From contig NZ_JAARML010000004.1 in assembly GCF_011759375.1 (NCBI RefSeq), forward strand, positions 186,001 through 250,000: a stretch of 64,000 nucleotides of DNA, read 5' to 3'. Below, one piece after another: positions 36,501 to 42,478 of this stretch. The first letter of the stretch is position 1. Each line of letters starts with the position of its first letter. The stretch comes from Paraflavitalea devenefica (GTDB taxonomy: Bacteria; Bacteroidota; Bacteroidia; Chitinophagales; Chitinophagaceae). A program made the translations under genes and the position numbers. The notes under the pieces were generated by a model. It searched no databases, was not told where the DNA came from, and was given only the letters and a program-made list of their open reading frames with translations.

Positions 36501-37217
36501 TCCTCCAAATCTTTTCTTATCTACCTGCTGAAACCCAGTAACCACCACTTCCTGTAAGTTGGTGGCTTCCTCTTTTAATTGTATGCGCAGCGGCTTATTT
36601 TTAAAATGGCTAAGCTTTATTTCTTCTGTGCGATAGCCGGTTACACTAACCACCAGTATCGCATCATCGTTGATGTTCTTTAATTCAAATTCGCCTTTAT
36701 CATTGGTAGCCACTCCTCTCGGAGAGCCTTTGACCGTAACCGACACACCAGCCAGCGGCAACCCTTTTTCAGAGGTTACCACACCCGACACATCTTTATT
36801 AACAGACGCCTCAACCGGTGCTGCTACCATTGGTACCGGCTTCGCCGGTTTACCAGACCGTATAATGATACGGTTGTCAACGACAGTATAATGTAATGAA
36901 TAGGGCGTAAGCAATCTTTTCAATACATCGCCCACTTTCTGGTTACGGGCTACAATGCTCACTTTATTTTCATCCAGGGTGCTGTTGCTTACATATACAA
37001 AAGAAACCTCCGCCAGGTTACTGATCCTGTCAAGCGCCTCCTTCAATAACACATCTTTCAGTTCAATAGATATTTTTTTATCCAGTGCATTTTGTGCACT
37101 TACCCCTGAAGCCTTCAGATTGGCCATGGTGCAAAAAAGAATAGAAAGAACAAGCAGGGATGACTTCATAATGCTTCCGGTTAAACAGGCATCAACGAAA
37201 GGTATTTTAAATCGCAT
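33537..37217 (-). CDS. SusC/RagA TonB-linked receptor with STN signalling domain
   Basis: About 1226 residues. ATG 37217 (MRFKIPFVDACLTGSIMKSSLLV...) is chosen because the earlier in-frame ATG lies in the leader with no signal peptide. Domains: STN (about 45-115, KKISIELKDVLLKEALDRIS), carboxypeptidase-regulatory-like (about 135-215), plug (about 225-375 with MLEGRAAGVTVQ, WVVDGVVLED, FDILKDAAATAMYGARAMNG), then a beta-barrel to the C-terminal LTLSIKAGL. The STN domain is the part that contacts FecR-type anti-sigma factors, so this receptor probably signals its ligand to the FecR (40587) and sigma factor (38334) upstream. SusD follows within 3 bp of the stop. Confidence 0.95.
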   Translation of the reverse strand: MRFKIPFVDACLTGSIMKSSLLVLSILFCTMANLKASGVSAQNALDKKISIELKDVLLKEALDRISNLAEVSFVYVSNSTLDENKVSIVARNQKVGDVLKRLLTPYSLHYTVVDNRIIIRSGKPAKPVPMVAAPVEASVNKDVSGVVTSEKGLPLAGVSVTVKGSPRGVATNDKGEFELKNINDDAILVVSVTGYRTEEIKLSHFKNKPLRIQLKEEATNLQEVVVTGFQQVDKKRFGGAAVRLKADDVRMDGTTDVSRMLEGRAAGVTVQNVSGTFGTAPKVRVRGATSINGDNKPLWVVDGVVLEDIVNISNDQLSSGDPATLLGSAVAGLNANDIESFDILKDAAATAMYGARAMNGVVVITTKKGRAGRTSINYTGNLSTQFKPVYADYNIMNSAQQMSVLAELERKGALTPNILDRTDNGVYGKMYEMLHADDNGNFPLENTPEAKAAFLERYAKANTDWFDLLFRNNFMQEHSLSISSGTDKLQSYFSTSFYGDNGWTIADKVRRYTLNYRNNYKFNDKLTAGFAVVGSMRQQRAPGALARNSNPVEGKFDRDFDINPFSYALNTSRTLTAYDEDGNLEYFRRNFAPFNIINELKNNYIDLNVIDLRLQADLGYKLTRNLRYEFVGAVRFVKSSREHQITENANMAEAYRAASTSTVRRLNKFLYQDPDNPEAEKVVVLPFGGFYNRAEDQLLNFDFRNSLNYSKTFAGVHNVSIFGGQQMKYADRQQFSSTGYGYQYDNGGVPFVDYRILKQTIENNFPYYGMSKDYDRFVAFYGSASYSYDSKYNVTGNVRYDGSNRLGQSSTARWLPTWSVAGSWNVDRESFMQDVRWMDYLTVRGAYGLTASMGPATNSNIVLKNINTKRPYLTEVESVIQLANLENSELTWEKLYTTNLGIDAGFFNKRLNVSVDAYQRESFDLISLIKTSGIGGEAYKAANYADMKSSGIEVLVGGTVLNARNWSWKSNFTFGYNTTKITNVKNIPNIFSLVVAEGGAKEGYPVRGLFSIQYEGLDPHTGIPLFINQAGKSSADVYLQDEETKYLVYEGPVDPTMSGGFSNTFTYNAFSLNIFITYQAGNKIRLYPAFKTTYSDLDAMPKEFYDRWIMPGEEKVTNVPSILDAFTANYISASGAYPYNNYNYSTERVARGDFIRLKTASLTWNAGGALIKKAGLTNLSFTLVATNPWLIYSDKKLKGQDPEFFNSGGVAQPVQKQLTLSIKAGL

Positions 37218-37755
37218 AGGGTTTATCTTGGTGGGTGATCCGGGCAATAAGCCGCCATGCCGGTAACTTACCGGCGCTGCCATGAGCGGTTGCCACATTC
37301 TAGTAAAAGGCTGATAGATTGATTATCGGGGCCCGGAGAATAAAGACATTCTAACCGGGATGAAAATGCCGGAGGTATCTTCTCATACAGTGACTTTTGG
37401 TTAACGCCTGATCAATTTATTCACAAAACAGGCTGCATTAATGGCGGGCCATTAAATGCAGACGGGTGGTTTCTTTCAATAGGAGCCATGATGATGGCCA
37501 GGACATTTTCTAATGCTTGCAACGTGACGGGATAAGAAATAAGTTACTCAACCATGCCCCCGTTATCATTCTACCGGGTAGCTATTCTAAATACAACGAC
37601 CCTTAAAAATCGGGGGGTAACCTGCAGCGCTTTTTTTTGGAATGCCCATATTTACTTATTCATTATATACAGGAGGCGCACTTACAGGCAAAAAATTAAA
37701 ACGCCTGCCGGATGGTTCAGGCAGGCGGATGAATATGGGTGCTGACTGGTTCCTG
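37218..37755 (-). promoter_or_regulatory. 538-bp susC leader region with palindromes
   Basis: No gene is supported here. It holds the sigma-gene terminator (37690-37727), a hairpin TGCATTAATGG / CCATTAAATGCA (37434-37460, one bulge), and a perfect palindrome GCCGGTAA-C-TTACCGGC (37259-37275) 42 bp before the susC ATG. No exact TAnnTTTG was found, which is expected if the promoter is read by the ECF sigma factor encoded just upstream (inference). Confidence 0.5.
37690..37727 (-). terminator. intrinsic terminator of the ECF sigma gene
   Basis: CGCCTGCC (37702-37709) pairs with GGCAGGCG (37720-37727). Read on the minus strand it is followed by TTTTAATTTTTTG. It lies 28 bp after the sigma gene stop and separates its transcript from susC. 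Confidence 0.8.
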
Positions 37756-38334
37756 TCAATCATTGAGCAATGCAACAAAAAAAGCGATATAGATATGTGC
37801 TTTTTTACGTATGTAATCATTCAGGTTTACCATGGCCGCCTGCAGGTGTTCTTTCACTGTATTGCGGGAGATCTTTAATTCGCCGGCAGCCTCTTCATAG
37901 GTTTTTCCTTCCAGTTTGCACAGTGTCACTACTTTACGCTTCTGCGGGGACAATTGTTGAATGGCGCTTTCCAGAAGCTGGTATTGCTCTTCATACCGGA
38001 TGATCCCGGCCGGCATGCCGCTGTCCGGCTCTATAGCAGCCAGCTTCTTTTGCAGTGTTTGTTCCCTCAGCCTTTTACGCGTATGGTTCACTGACAGGTT
38101 GAAGCTGATCACAAAAAGCCAGCCCGCTACCGATTGTTCAGTCTTAATAGTGTGTCTTTTTTCCCAGAGTTTAATGAATACCTCCTGCAGAATATCTTCG
38201 GCCGCTATTGCGTCTTTGGTGAATTTGAGGATGTTACGGTAAACTACTTCGTGGTATTGCCAGTATAAAGCATCAAAGGCGCCTACATCGTGCTGCTGTA
38301 GCCGCGCTATAAGTTCAGCGTTAGAGTTACTCAT
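37756..38334 (-). CDS. ECF RNA polymerase sigma factor (FecI-like, Bacteroidota type)
   Basis: 192-residue sigma-70 family factor. Region 2 (about 25-92) carries FTKDAIAAEDILQEVFIKLWEKR. Region 4 (about 120-175) carries LSPQKRKVVTLCKLEGKTYEEAAGELKISRNTVKEHLQ, the promoter -35 reading helix-turn-helix. A hydrophobic tail (AHIYIAFFVALL) ends the protein, as in many Bacteroidota FecI-like factors. It would activate the susC operon at 37217 once released by FecR. The order is odd: FecR lies two genes upstream rather than directly downstream. A 20-bp-spaced direct repeat lies about 110-140 bp upstream of the start. Confidence 0.93.
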   Translation of the reverse strand: MSNSNAELIARLQQHDVGAFDALYWQYHEVVYRNILKFTKDAIAAEDILQEVFIKLWEKRHTIKTEQSVAGWLFVISFNLSVNHTRKRLREQTLQKKLAAIEPDSGMPAGIIRYEEQYQLLESAIQQLSPQKRKVVTLCKLEGKTYEEAAGELKISRNTVKEHLQAAMVNLNDYIRKKAHIYIAFFVALLND

Positions 38335-38445
38335 GCGTCAGTTTGGGTTTACTTACGTTACGTTTTCATGTTACACCTGCTATGATCCCGGTAGACATCA
38401 GAAAGGAATGTGCCTGGATACTAATTCATATAGCAACAAAAAACA

Positions 38446-38476
38446 GTTGAGATAACGTCTGGACTGTTGAGATAAC
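38446..38476. promoter_or_regulatory. two direct repeats GTTGAGATAAC, 20 bp apart
   Basis: GTTGAGATAAC occurs at 38446-38456 and again at 38466-38476, with ACxGTTGAGATAAC matching in both. Exact 20-bp spacing puts the two sites on one face of the helix, as for a dimeric regulator. It lies 112-142 bp before the sigma gene start. Confidence 0.5.
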
Positions 38477-38733
38477 TTAATTCTTATCAAATTCCCGGAA
38501 AGAATAGCAATATAATTATATTTTTTTTATTTTTCTATGCAGGGCATACGATTTAATTAAAATTCGTTACACAGCGTCTTTACTATCCTGTACCTGCATG
38601 CCCATCCCGCTTACACAGAACCACTCCACCACCCTACCGGCACAAAACCGCACGCTTCCTTCGGAAAATACGCTCTCCCCAACGTACCTATGCCCGTAAG
38701 CCGGGGCAGGCCTGGCCGGACCGGCTATACAGG

Positions 38734-38766
38734 CAAAGAAAAAGCTGTCCCGGACAAGGACAGCTT
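38734..38766 (-). terminator. intrinsic terminator of the collagen-like lipoprotein gene
   Basis: AAGCTGTCC (38742-38750) pairs with GGACAGCTT (38758-38766). On the minus strand it is followed by TTTCTTTG. It lies about 55 bp after the stop of the 39400 gene. Confidence 0.8.
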
Positions 38767-38818
38767 CACGGACGAACGCGGACATAAATGCTCTATTTTC
38801 CAGGGATATTGTTCATGG

Positions 38819-39400
38819 CTAATCTTTCAGCTCCAGGTATGCCTTTACCTGCTCATAATTGTTCCAGTCAATGGCACTGCGTGCGCCCACACCACCCGGC
38901 GCCAGCACATAACGGTATTGCCATTGTTTTACACCTGATGTATTGGTATAAGTAGAGGCATTATCGGTAGCATACAGGTTAATCTTGCCTGCTGTAAAAT
39001 ACAGGTTCAGGTTTAATAAGCCGGTCAGGGCAAAGAGGTCGGTTACCGGTAAAGGGAAAACCGCCGGCTGCGTAGGCGTGCCTGCATTCACATATACCTT
39101 AATGATACCGGATGTCAGTATCGCATTATCAATTTTTGGTGCGGCGATCTCAGCCTCCCAGGCCAGGGTATCGCCGGTGGTTGAACTGACGGCAGGGGTA
39201 TAAGCAACGTCGAGCCAGCCTGAATAAATAACATTGGCGCTACCCGCCTCTCCTTTATCCCCTTTGTCGCCTTTACTTCCTGCCGGGCCGGCAGGACCTT
39301 CTTCCCCTTGCGGACCAGCATCGCCCTTTTTACAGGCAGTGAACAACAGGCCTACGGATAATACAAAAACAGCAAAATGCTTTAAAGTACAGTGTTTCAT
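38819..39400 (-). CDS. Collagen-like-repeat lipoprotein
   Basis: 193 residues. A signal peptide with lipobox (LLFTAC) leads straight into a short collagen-type Gly-X-Y tract (about residues 26-53, GDAGPQGEEGPAGPAG then SKGDKGDKGEAG), about nine triplets. A beta-rich globular domain of about 130 residues follows (VIYSGWLDVAYTPAVSS ... WQYRYVLAPGGV). Bacteroidota have many small lipoproteins of this form; the globular part is of unknown function. It is inserted between the FecR gene and the sigma gene, with its own terminator and a plausible promoter. It may be a surface spacer protein unrelated to the uptake system, or an extra regulator input. Neither can be decided from sequence. Confidence 0.85.
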   Translation of the reverse strand: MKHCTLKHFAVFVLSVGLLFTACKKGDAGPQGEEGPAGPAGSKGDKGDKGEAGSANVIYSGWLDVAYTPAVSSTTGDTLAWEAEIAAPKIDNAILTSGIIKVYVNAGTPTQPAVFPLPVTDLFALTGLLNLNLYFTAGKINLYATDNASTYTNTSGVKQWQYRYVLAPGGVGARSAIDWNNYEQVKAYLELKD

Positions 39401-39431
39401 GTTTTACTATTTAGGTGTTGAGTTTTTTATA

Positions 39432-39470
39432 ACAAATACTATATACAGCAGGCTTTACCGCAGACAAAAG
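39432..39470 (-). promoter_or_regulatory. candidate promoter of the collagen-like lipoprotein gene
   Basis: On the minus strand TTTTG is followed after 19 bases by TATAGTATTTG, close to the Bacteroidota TTTG-N19-TAnnTTTG pattern but with one extra base in the -7 box. It lies about 30-70 bp before the start codon. Confidence 0.35.
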
Positions 39471-39567
39471 ATTGCCTGTTAGCAGACCTGACTATTCCTG
39501 CTACTACAATGAGTAATTTTTGTTGAATGATATGATCTCCCGTCGTGGTGTAAACTGACTCTATCCC

Positions 39568-40587
39568 TTAGTGACAAGCGCCACCGGTAATGATATATCT
39601 GTTGGCTAAGCTATCTTTTTTGACTTTTGCATTTAATGTTACTGTTACAAACCGCAATGCCTTTTCCAATTCGTCGCTGGTATAAAAACTACCATAGAAA
39701 ATGCAATGCTTAACGTTGCCATTCAAAACGATGGAGGTATTATAAAACCGTTCCATGTCTTTTACCACTGTCGCCATCGCCACACCATCATAAATGAATT
39801 TACCGTTGTGCCTCCGTTCATAGAACAGGGCCTCTTCTGCCGCTTCTCTTTTTTCCAACTGGCCGGTAGCTTTATTGTACACAACGCTTTGGTTAACGGT
39901 CACTTCTATTTCGCCTGATCCTTTTCCCTGCGCTGCAGTCTGTACTTTTACACGGCCTGTTACCACTACTACCTGTGCTTCCTGCGCACCATAGGCCCGC
40001 ACTGAAAAAGAAGTCCCCAGCACCGTGGTATGTATAAAGCGCGTATGAATAACAAAAGGGTGTTCCGGGTTCTTTGTCACTTCAAAGAATGCTTCCCCAT
40101 CCAGCTTTACCACTCTTTCTTTCCCCTCAAAGGTTGCAGGATATTCCAACGTGCTACCCGGCTCCAGCGCTACTGCAGAGCCGTCGGGCAATTGCACCTT
40201 TTTCCGTTCCCGGGTCCCTGCTGCTACCTGCAGCATTTCTACCGGGTTGAAGAAGCTGTTCAGGTTGTCCTTAAAAAAATATACAGTACCTGCTATCAGG
40301 ACAATTAAAGCAGCCGCAGCAATTTTTGAGCGGTACCAACGCACCACGCGGGTATGTACTGCCGGTGGTGTTTGTATCTGCTGGTGTATTTTATCCAATA
40401 TATTTTCCGACAGTTTCCTGTCCAGTATATTCTTCACCGCATGGATATCTGTATTGAATTCTTCTGCAGCCACGGCCTCCAGTTCAGAAAGATCATTGGC
40501 ATCCAGGTACCGAAGCATCCATTTTTTCTCTTCCTGCGTCCAATCTTTTGCGTTCAATAAGTATTTCAGATATTCCTTTGTATTCAC
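39568..40587 (-). CDS. FecR-family anti-sigma factor / signal transducer
   Basis: Inner-membrane protein of about 339 residues. GTG 40587 (VNTKEYLKYLLNAKDWTQEEKKWML) is chosen. The upstream ATG would add 24 residues of hydrophobic sequence unlike FecR N-termini and overlap the likely promoter. It has a cytoplasmic N-terminal part (1-100), one membrane helix (about 108-124, IAAAALIVLIAGTVYFF), a periplasmic FecR domain (about 140-235, VQLPDGSAVALEPGSTLEYP, GEAFFEVTKNPEHPFVIHT, VLGTSFSVRAY) and a C-terminal STN-contacting domain (about 265-335). It holds the ECF sigma factor and frees it when the STN receptor signals. Its likely partners are the sigma gene at 38334 and the SusC at 37217. The gene order FecR, lipoprotein, sigma is unusual. 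Confidence 0.92.
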   Translation of the reverse strand: MNTKEYLKYLLNAKDWTQEEKKWMLRYLDANDLSELEAVAAEEFNTDIHAVKNILDRKLSENILDKIHQQIQTPPAVHTRVVRWYRSKIAAAALIVLIAGTVYFFKDNLNSFFNPVEMLQVAAGTRERKKVQLPDGSAVALEPGSTLEYPATFEGKERVVKLDGEAFFEVTKNPEHPFVIHTRFIHTTVLGTSFSVRAYGAQEAQVVVVTGRVKVQTAAQGKGSGEIEVTVNQSVVYNKATGQLEKREAAEEALFYERRHNGKFIYDGVAMATVVKDMERFYNTSIVLNGNVKHCIFYGSFYTSDELEKALRFVTVTLNAKVKKDSLANRYIITGGACH

Positions 40588-40951
40588 AAAACGGGGGTAT
40601 TTATTATAAAATACAATCAATCCAAAAGAGACAAAAGAGATAAGGGTGGTTATCAACAACTATTCTTTTTACCGGGATAGTTTAATTAAATACAATAAAC
40701 TATCGCAAAAGGAGGGTAGCGTGCTTAAGTTTTTTTTAAAACAGTGCACTTTTAGCAAAGTAAAAATAAAAAACCAATCCAGCTACAACCGAAAATACCC
40801 AATAACCCTTTGTTTACCGCTTATTAATTAAGTATTTCTATTAATTATAGGGTTCCTGTCCTACGGTAGCAGCCGTTATACCACAGCTCCTTATTGATAA
40901 TTATCAAATCATTATCTATTATTTATACAACAAAAGGGCCAAAGTAGCCAA

Positions 40952-40987
40952 ATAGGTTTTATCTATCAACCAATAGAAAACGATGAT
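40952..40987 (+). promoter_or_regulatory. OxyR-type operator of ahpCD
   Basis: ATAGGTTTTATCTAT (40952-40966) matches every fixed base of the OxyR half-operator ATAGnTnnnAnCTAT. After six bases a second ATAG begins (40973-40976), and its right half is degenerate (TGAT). The site ends about 22 bp before the ahpC -7 box, where OxyR normally sits to activate. The -33 element of this promoter is poor, which fits activator dependence. Confidence 0.6.
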
Positions 40988-41009
40988 CAGGCTCTATCAG
41001 TCCATGCCT

Positions 41010-41017
41010 TACATTTG
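41010..41017 (+). promoter_or_regulatory. -7 box (TACATTTG) of the ahpC promoter
   Basis: Exact TAnnTTTG, about 88 bp before the ahpC start. There is no TTTG at -33. Confidence 0.55.
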
Positions 41018-41104
41018 CACCACTTTACAGCTACACGATTAGCCTGCCTGCGAAAAGTCTTATCCCCATTTTATTTATTGGTATATAAAATAAGCATAAT
41101 TAAT

Positions 41105-41668
41105 ATGTCCAACAGAGTATTGTCAATTGGCAGCCCGTTCCCTGCCTTCAAAAAGAAAGCAGTAGTATCTATCGAAAAAGGAAAAGAGTTTACAGAATTA
41201 ACCAATGAAAGCGCCAACGGACAATGGACCGTCATGTTCTGGTGGCCAAAGGATTTTACCTTTGTATGTCCTACAGAGATCGCTGAATTCAACAAGAAAC
41301 ACAGCGAATTTACAGATCGCGACACCGTGCTGATCGGCGCCTCTACCGACTCAGAGTTTGTACATGCTGCCTGGAGAAGGGATCATGCCGACCTGCGCGA
41401 CCTGAAGTTCCCCATGCTGGCCGACACATCCAAATCACTGGCAGAAGAGCTGGGTATCCTGGACAATGAAGAAAAGATCGCTTACCGCGCTACTTTCATT
41501 ATTGACCCGCAGGGTATCGTTCGCTGGGTAAGTGTTTATGACCTCAACGTAGGCCGCAGCGTACAGGAAGTACTTCGTGTACTGGATGCCTTACAAACAG
41601 ATGAATTATGCCCCTGCAACTGGAATAAAGGACAGGAAACCCTGACCGCCCAGTTGAACATGAACTAA
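41105..41668 (+). CDS. ahpC: Alkyl hydroperoxide reductase C (peroxiredoxin)
   Basis: Cytosolic 2-Cys peroxiredoxin of 187 residues that reduces H2O2, organic hydroperoxides and peroxynitrite. ATG 41105 (MSNRVLSIGSPFP) is chosen because the 30 codons before it contain the promoter. The peroxidatic Cys55 lies in WWPKDFTFVCPTE and the resolving cysteines in DELCPCNW (Cys169, Cys171). The CxCNW tail and the FWWPKDF block are of the actinobacterial-type AhpC that is recycled by AhpD rather than AhpF. The next gene is ahpD, which supports this. An OxyR-type site lies upstream. Confidence 0.96.
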   Translation: MSNRVLSIGSPFPAFKKKAVVSIEKGKEFTELTNESANGQWTVMFWWPKDFTFVCPTEIAEFNKKHSEFTDRDTVLIGASTDSEFVHAAWRRDHADLRDLKFPMLADTSKSLAEELGILDNEEKIAYRATFIIDPQGIVRWVSVYDLNVGRSVQEVLRVLDALQTDELCPCNWNKGQETLTAQLNMN

Positions 41669-41670
41669 AA

Positions 41671-41737
41671 TCCGAGGTCTGAAGGCTGAAGTCAGATACC
41701 GGACTTCAGACCTCAGACTTCAGACTTCAGACTTCAA
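41671..41737. repeat. 7-bp-period repeat with complementary arms between ahpC and ahpD (locus C)
   Basis: The left arm is TCCGAGG, TCTGAAG, GCTGAAG, TCAGATA (41671-41698). The right arm is ACTTCAG, ACCTCAG, ACTTCAG, ACTTCAG, ACTTCAA (41703-41737). The arms are complementary (CTGAAGTC with GACTTCAG), so the transcript can fold between the two coding regions. Confidence 0.8.
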
Positions 41738-41746
41738 ATTATTACT

Positions 41747-42346
41747 ATGAGCATTACCGCTACTATACAGAACGAAACATTTCAGAACCTCGTCAACGAC
41801 CTGAACATCCCGCATTACGTTCCGGGTGCCAATGCACAGGCATTGCTGAATGTAAATGCCCGCTTTATTAAGGACCTTAAGATCAATACCGGCAATGTAT
41901 TGAACAACAGCCAACACCTTAACCGTAAGGAAGCCCTGTTGCTCGCTTTGGCCGTTGCCGTGAATGAAAAGTATGAGCTGCTGAAGGAAAGCTTTACCAG
42001 CCTGGCCAGGGAAGCCGGCGCTACAGAAGAAGAGATAGCAGAAGTAGTGGCCTGTACTTCGTTGATGAATACCAACAATGTATTCTACCGTTTCCGCCAT
42101 TTCATGAACAAGGAGTCTTACAATAACCAGCCCGCCGGCATCAAAATGAGCATTATGATGAACCCGGTACTGGGTAAGGAATTCTTTGAACTGCTCAGCC
42201 TGGTGGTATCCTCCATCAATGGTTGCGAAATGTGCGTTACCTCACACGAGCAATCCGTAATACAACACGGCAGCAGTGAATCACGTGTTTTTGAAGCCGT
42301 GAAGCTGGGTGCTGTGATCAAAGGACTGATCAGCGTATTGGCATAA
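41747..42346 (+). CDS. ahpD: AhpD-like alkylhydroperoxidase (carboxymuconolactone decarboxylase family)
   Basis: 199-residue CMD-fold protein. The redox centre GCEMCVTSHE shows the CxxC pair and the His four residues after the second Cys that form the AhpD active site. The N-terminal half (KEALLLALAVAVNEKYELLKESFTSLAREAGATEEEIAEVVA) is the usual helical CMD unit. AhpD passes electrons to AhpC, and the two genes are 78 bp apart on one strand, so a shared peroxide-inducible transcript is likely. Length is slightly above the classical family (about 175). Confidence 0.92.
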   Translation: MSITATIQNETFQNLVNDLNIPHYVPGANAQALLNVNARFIKDLKINTGNVLNNSQHLNRKEALLLALAVAVNEKYELLKESFTSLAREAGATEEEIAEVVACTSLMNTNNVFYRFRHFMNKESYNNQPAGIKMSIMMNPVLGKEFFELLSLVVSSINGCEMCVTSHEQSVIQHGSSESRVFEAVKLGAVIKGLISVLA

Positions 42347-42369
42347 TCCCTCCTGCGTATAGAACCCGT

Positions 42370-42396
42370 AAAAAGGCGCTCACCCGGCGCCTTTTT
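42370..42396. terminator. bidirectional terminator between ahpD and the FG-GAP gene
   Basis: AAAAAGGCGC (42370-42379) pairs with GCGCCTTTTT (42387-42396), loop TCACCCG. T-runs on both strands let it end both convergent transcripts. Confidence 0.88.
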
Positions 42397-42425
42397 CATT
42401 TATAAGGCCGGTTTTCGGTAAAAGC

Positions 42426-42466
42426 TATAGAGCTCTTATAGAGCTGCTATAGAGCAGTTATAGAGC
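42426..42466. repeat. four 11-bp-period direct repeats TATAGAGC
   Basis: TATAGAGC at 42426, 42437, 42448 and 42459, exactly 11 bp apart, with variable three-base spacers TCT, TGC and AGT. It lies between the ahpD terminator and the stop of the convergent gene at 42479. Confidence 0.75.
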
Positions 42467-42478
42467 TTATATAGTGGG

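Larger units (their letters stand above)
38335..38818 (-). promoter_or_regulatory. 484-bp region upstream of the sigma gene
   Basis: It holds the terminator of the collagen-like gene (38734-38766), an AT-rich stretch (38500-38535) and the direct repeat at 38446-38476. A minus-strand frame at 38567-38785 overlaps the terminator and shows no protein character. No gene is called. Confidence 0.5.
40588..41104. promoter_or_regulatory. 517-bp divergent control region between fecR and ahpC
   Basis: AT-rich, no gene supported. It holds a perfect palindrome TTGATAATTATCAA (40894-40907), the OxyR-type site (40952-40987) and the ahpC -7 box (41010-41017). A short plus-strand frame at 40646-40831 has no recognisable protein features and is left out. 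Confidence 0.6.

Noticed and set aside
38567-38785. 72-codon minus-strand frame between sigma and the collagen-like gene
   Set aside because: It overlaps the intrinsic terminator and has no recognisable features.
40646-40831. 61-codon plus-strand frame upstream of ahpC
   Set aside because: It is Lys/Tyr/Ser-rich low-complexity translation of AT-rich control DNA with no start signal or motif.
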